Below, one piece after another: positions 61,655 through 64,000 of a stretch of DNA of 64,000 bases. The stretch's first letter is position 1. Each line of letters starts with the position of its first letter. The position numbers and the translations under genes are program-made. The notes under the pieces are model-generated. The model was not told the origin of the DNA. It saw only the letters and a list, made by a program, of their open reading frames with translations, and did no database searches. Source of the DNA: Maricaulis virginensis (GTDB lineage: Bacteria > Pseudomonadota > Alphaproteobacteria > Caulobacterales > Maricaulaceae); contig NZ_BSFE01000005.1 in assembly GCF_027922185.1 (NCBI RefSeq), positions 62,001 through 126,000 on the forward strand, read 5' to 3'.

Positions 61655-61681
61655 ATCGATCCCAACTGCGATGGGATTGAT
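61655..61681. terminator. Stem-loop between convergent genes
   Basis: ATCGATCCCA pairs with TGGGATTGAT (one G-U pair) around a 7-base loop, between the LytTR stop and the end of the small lipoprotein gene. Probably a bidirectional terminator; no long T-run. Confidence 0.45.
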
Positions 61682-61885
61682 CTAGAAGCGTTGCGGTTCG
61701 TCGTCCACGTCTTCGGTGGCTTCGTCGACGTTCTCGCCGGCTTCCTCGAACGCGTCGGTATCCTCGCCCGTCACGTCCTCGATGGCGGAATCGACGTCCT
61801 CACCGGTGTTTTCGGCCGGCCCGTCGGAACAGGCAGCCAGGATGCCGGCGGCGGACAGCAGAACAAGCCAATGACTCGATTTCAT
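61682..61885 (-). CDS. Small acidic lipoprotein (67 aa) with EcfG-type promoter
   Basis: A 67-aa lipoprotein with a clear lipobox: LSAAGILAAC, giving Cys at about residue 19. The mature part is extremely acidic (many Asp and Glu: VDSAIEDVTGEDTDAFEEAG). The start is fixed by AAGGAG before ATG 61885; the longer frame from 61945 would include the promoter. Thirty-three bases upstream of the ATG is a perfect GGAAC-N16-CGTT EcfG promoter, so the gene is probably induced by general stress through PhyR/NepR/EcfG. Function unknown; no family recognised. Confidence 0.82.
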   Translation of the reverse strand: MKSSHWLVLLSAAGILAACSDGPAENTGEDVDSAIEDVTGEDTDAFEEAGENVDEATEDVDDEPQRF

Positions 61886-61918
61886 ACCCAACTCTCCTTC
61901 TGATTGGTCCACTAAACC

Positions 61919-61943
61919 AACGCGCGCAATGCGAAGGCGTTCC
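61919..61943 (-). promoter_or_regulatory. EcfG-type promoter GGAAC-N16-CGTT
   Basis: The minus strand carries GGAAC (61943-61939) and CGTT (61922-61919) with exactly 16 bases between. This is the known general stress response consensus of alphaproteobacteria. It lies before the 67-aa lipoprotein gene. Confidence 0.82.
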
Positions 61944-61974
61944 ATCCGTCATCAGTCAGGTGCCGGGCGGCGCG

Positions 61975-62736
61975 TCAGAGCGTCTGTCCGTCGTCGATGG
62001 TGATGGCGGTTCCGGTCATGAAGCGCGACCCGTCGCCGGCGAGCATCATGAAGGTCGCGTCGAGGGATGAGGCGTCCATCAGCCGGCGGCGCGGGAAGCC
62101 CTGGATCTGGCGTTGTCCGCCCTCGGTCTTGAACCAGTCCGAATTGATCTCGGTCTCGATATAGCCCGGGCAGATCGCATTCACGCCGATGCGGTATTTC
62201 GCCCACTCGCGCGCGAGATTCTTGGTCATCGCCACGACGGCCGCCTTGGAGGCACAATAGACGGACAGGCCGGGCAGGGTCGCGAAGGCGGCCATGGAGG
62301 CGATATTGATGATCCGCGCCTCTTCGCGTTCGGCAACGCCGCTGTTGATCATGCGGCTGGCAGCCTCGCGCGCGCCATAGAAAACGCCGCGCACATTGAC
62401 GTCGAACGTGTTGTCGAAGCGCTCCACCGGCATGGTCAGGGCGGCACCGTCGCCGCCGACGCCGGCATTGTTCACCATGATCGAGATCGGACCGAGTGCA
62501 TCCTGGGCCTTGTCGAGAGCCGGACCGATGGCCTCGGCATCCACGACATCGAGGGGCAGCGCGATGGCCTTGCCGCCCTTTTCCTTGATGGCTTCGACTT
62601 CGCTTGCAAGGCGATCCTCGCGGCGGGCCATCAGCGCAACCGAGGCACCTGCATCGCTGAGAAGATGGGCAAACCGGCGGCCGAGGCCGCTCGATGCGCC
62701 GGTGACAACGGCCACGCGTCCGGTCAGTGAACTCAT
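61975..62736 (-). CDS. Short-chain dehydrogenase/reductase
   Basis: A 253-aa SDR with TGASSGLG (about residues 13-20), NNAG near 92, YCASK near 162 and a C-terminus typical of the FabG-like group. AGGAG site before ATG 62736. The longer frame upstream has no start signal. It stands alone; a perfect 12-bp palindrome and a spaced inverted repeat are in the 211 bases upstream, which suggests a dedicated regulator. Substrate unknown. Confidence 0.92.
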   Translation of the reverse strand: MSSLTGRVAVVTGASSGLGRRFAHLLSDAGASVALMARREDRLASEVEAIKEKGGKAIALPLDVVDAEAIGPALDKAQDALGPISIMVNNAGVGGDGAALTMPVERFDNTFDVNVRGVFYGAREAASRMINSGVAEREEARIINIASMAAFATLPGLSVYCASKAAVVAMTKNLAREWAKYRIGVNAICPGYIETEINSDWFKTEGGQRQIQGFPRRRLMDASSLDATFMMLAGDGSRFMTGTAITIDDGQTL

Positions 62737-62947
62737 GGGAGGCTCCTGCTTTTCCTTATCAACTTTGTGAGCGATACCGGCTGCCGTCGCGCAAATCCAG
62801 CATGCGGTATCGCTGTCATGACGATTTCCGCGAAATTTCGCATCCGGCGATGGATCGAAGTCGAGACCGGTGCGTTGATGAAGTGCACGGGCCACAAGAT
62901 CCCCCCGGTTCAGGCCCGCAGCACCGGTCAACAATGGAGAGACCTAG
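62737..62947. other. Divergent region with two inverted repeats
   Basis: AGCGATACCG (62770-62779) and CGGTATCGCT (62805-62814) form a spaced inverted repeat. GCGAAATTTCGC (62830-62841) is a perfect 12-bp palindrome. Both are candidate operators for the SDR or the EF-hand gene. No gene. Confidence 0.5.
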
Positions 62948-63253
62948 ATGAAAAAGACTGTTCTGATCGCTTCCGTCGCTGCCTTTGGTCTGGCCGCTCC
63001 GGTTTTTGCCCAGGATACCACCTTTGCTGATGCCGACACGGACATGAGCGGTGGCCTGAGCCTCGCCGAAGTCCAGGCGATCGCTCCGGACGTGACGTCC
63101 GAGGGCTTCGATGCCTACGACGCCGACGCCGATGGCGAACTCAATGAGGACGAGTTCGACACCTGGAAGATGGCGAACCCGGAAGAGAGCAGCGAAGATG
63201 CGTCGACCGACGAGGACGACACGGAAACCGAGACCGAGCCGTACAACGGCTGA
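62948..63253 (+). CDS. Exported EF-hand calcium-binding protein
   Basis: A 101-aa protein with a signal peptide (cleavage after VFAQ, residue 22) and two EF-hand-like loops: DADTDMSGGLSLAE (about residues 28-41) and DADADGELNEDEF (about 58-70). The tail is a run of Ser, Glu and Asp. The loops keep the D-x-D-x-S/D-G pattern, so calcium binding in the periplasm is likely; the second loop is the better one. GGAGAG site. A good terminator follows. Confidence 0.88.
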   Translation: MKKTVLIASVAAFGLAAPVFAQDTTFADADTDMSGGLSLAEVQAIAPDVTSEGFDAYDADADGELNEDEFDTWKMANPEESSEDASTDEDDTETETEPYNG

Positions 63254-63277
63254 TCCGGTTCCCGGTACGTTGCGAAG

Positions 63278-63305
63278 CGCCCGCCTCGAAAGAGGCGGGC
63301 GTTTT
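63278..63305 (+). terminator. Rho-independent terminator
   Basis: CGCCCGCCTC / GAGGCGGGCG stem with a GAAA loop, followed by TTTTCATTT. It ends the EF-hand gene. Confidence 0.88.
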
Positions 63306-63381
63306 CATTTGTGCGGGGCAGGGGGTGTTGAGAAAAATCCCCGGATCGCCTGCAACACAAGGGGAATCCGAGCAGTGACGG

Positions 63382-63406
63382 GGAACAGAAGCCGGAGCGG
63401 CGCGTT
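63382..63406 (+). promoter_or_regulatory. EcfG-type promoter GGAAC-N16-CGTT
   Basis: GGAAC at 63382-63386 and CGTT at 63403-63406, spacing exactly 16. It lies 40 bases before the ATG of the 29-aa membrane protein and close to the phyR gene, the regulator of that regulon. Confidence 0.83.
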
Positions 63407-63446
63407 GCTTTACTGCCTTGATAAGACAAACACTACGGAGGCAAGG

Positions 63447-63536
63447 ATGAAGCCCGGAGAAACACCGTCACGGGTCGTGATCTATCTGACCCTGTTCAGC
63501 CTTTCGGTGATCCTGCTGCTCGTTCAGCTCAGCTGA
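63447..63536 (+). CDS. 29-aa single-helix membrane micropeptide
   Basis: A tiny open frame with an excellent site (ACGGAGGCAAGG) and a perfect EcfG promoter 40 bases upstream. The product starts MKPGETPSRV, then has one hydrophobic helix (VVIYLTLFSLSVILLLVQLS). It is too short for usual gene callers. It lies tail to tail with phyR. Its role is unknown; small stress-induced helices often modulate membrane enzymes or sensor kinases. Expression is inferred from signals only. Confidence 0.72.
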   Translation: MKPGETPSRVVIYLTLFSLSVILLLVQLS

Positions 63537-63595
63537 ACGCAGCAGCAGGAGGCCCGGGACGAGCCTCCCGCAAGTCGAGTTCAAATGCGCTGCGA

Positions 63596-64000
63596 TTATT
63601 GTGCCGGCGCGGGTTCGGCCGGCTCGAAGAAGAACAGGACCTGGCCGATCGTTGCGGCAACCGTTTCCGGCATGAAGGGCTTGGTGATGAGATAGGTCGG
63701 TTCCGGCCGCTCACCCGTCAGCAGGCGCTCCGGATAGGCGGTGATGAAGATCACCGGCACGTCCGACTCGGCGAGAATGTCATTGACCGCGTCGATGCCG
63801 GAGGAGCCGTCCGCCAGCTGGATATCGGCCAGGATCAGTTCCACGTCATTGGTGCGATACAGATCGACGGCTTCCTGGCGGGTGCGGGCAATGCCGACGA
63901 TTTCGTGGCCGCCCTCGGCAATGATCGCCTCGATATCCAGCGCCACAACCGGCTCGTCCTCGATGATCAGGACGCGCGTGCGCAGACCGTCCTCGATCGC
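63596..64000 (-). CDS. phyR: General stress response regulator PhyR, C-terminal receiver domain (5' end outside window)
   Basis: The frame is open to the window edge. The 134 visible residues form the receiver domain: LIIEDEPVV, phospho-acceptor Asp in LILADIQLADGSSGIDAV, FITAYPERLLTGERPEP and a Lys in ITKPF. This sequence pattern is specific to PhyR; the N-terminal sigma-like domain is beyond 64000. Phosphorylated PhyR binds the anti-sigma factor NepR and frees sigma EcfG. nepR and ecfG normally lie beside phyR, presumably just outside this window. Confidence 0.93.
   Translation of the reverse strand, partial: AIEDGLRTRVLIIEDEPVVALDIEAIIAEGGHEIVGIARTRQEAVDLYRTNDVELILADIQLADGSSGIDAVNDILAESDVPVIFITAYPERLLTGERPEPTYLITKPFMPETVAATIGQVLFFFEPAEPAPAQ

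Noticed and set aside
63111..63446. Longer reading frame leading into the 29-aa peptide
   Set aside because: The upstream part overlaps the EF-hand gene, runs through its terminator and the EcfG promoter, and has no start signal; ATG 63447 fits both signals.
1..64000. tRNA, rRNA, insertion sequences, phage genes or a replication origin
   Set aside because: I looked for transposase and integrase motifs, tRNA-like cloverleaf ends and rRNA signatures and saw none.

Overview
This 64 kb window is high-GC, gene-dense chromosomal DNA. It looks like an aquatic or marine alphaproteobacterium of the Caulobacterales/Maricaulales type (Hyphomonadaceae/Maricaulaceae-like). The evidence is five long TonB-dependent receptors (TBDRs), a 3' piece of phyR, two promoters matching the EcfG general-stress consensus, a TTAA-N7-TTAAC CtrA-type box, and SnoaL, HxlR, SDR and spinster-type MFS families typical of oligotrophs in this group. 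Genus cannot be fixed from the sequence. I see no rRNA, tRNA, CRISPR, prophage or insertion sequence.

Layout. 1-864: C-terminal part of moeA. 914-2876: a small TetR-controlled unit (PF10118 metal-hydrolase-like protein, DUF2147 protein, convergent tetR) with a 46-bp palindromic operator. 3203-6229: a lone TBDR, then a 734-bp gap and a 145-aa secreted protein. 7531-12080: a four-gene tripartite export operon (MacB-like ATPase, permease, TolC-like channel, adaptor). 12105-29626: a catabolic island with two thiolases, a TBDR, two SDRs, a DapB-like dehydrogenase, five SnoaL/limonene-epoxide-hydrolase-like proteins, a tandem HxlR regulator, an MFS transporter, a feruloyl-CoA-synthase-like ligase, a DUF1295 membrane reductase and a carotenoid-oxygenase/lignostilbene-dioxygenase enzyme. 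29669-35106: a dicarboxylate-type transporter, a secreted alpha/beta hydrolase, a double-TetR regulator and a lyase of the fumarase superfamily with a signal peptide. 35246-45398: a FecI/FecR/STN-TBDR surface-signalling unit, a second TBDR and an exported S9 peptidase. 45473-48073: a periplasmic-TPR EAL phosphodiesterase. 48220-51378: an S8 subtilase autotransporter with 26 consecutive heptads, mostly GGDINPF. 51577-55934: a second ABC export operon. 55994-58972: another TBDR. 59227-61651: a LytS/LytTR two-component pair. 61682-64000: small stress-linked proteins, an SDR, an EF-hand protein, a 29-aa membrane micropeptide and the C-terminus of PhyR.

How it fits together. The catabolic island reads as uptake (TBDR, MFS), CoA activation, reduction/oxidation (SDRs, DUF1295), oxidative C=C cleavage and thiolytic shortening of an aromatic or isoprenoid-like compound. 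A 19-nt motif (about TRACTTGCA-N5-WWACC) recurs at six intergenic places in the island and once before the EAL gene; the tandem HxlR protein is a candidate binder. The FecI/FecR block implies substrate-sensed uptake of a chelate or peptide that the S9 peptidase processes. The most unusual objects are the heptad-repeat autotransporter, the exported lyase, the duplicated membrane sensor of the LytS-type kinase, and two very small envelope proteins each preceded by a perfect GGAAC-N16-CGTT promoter.
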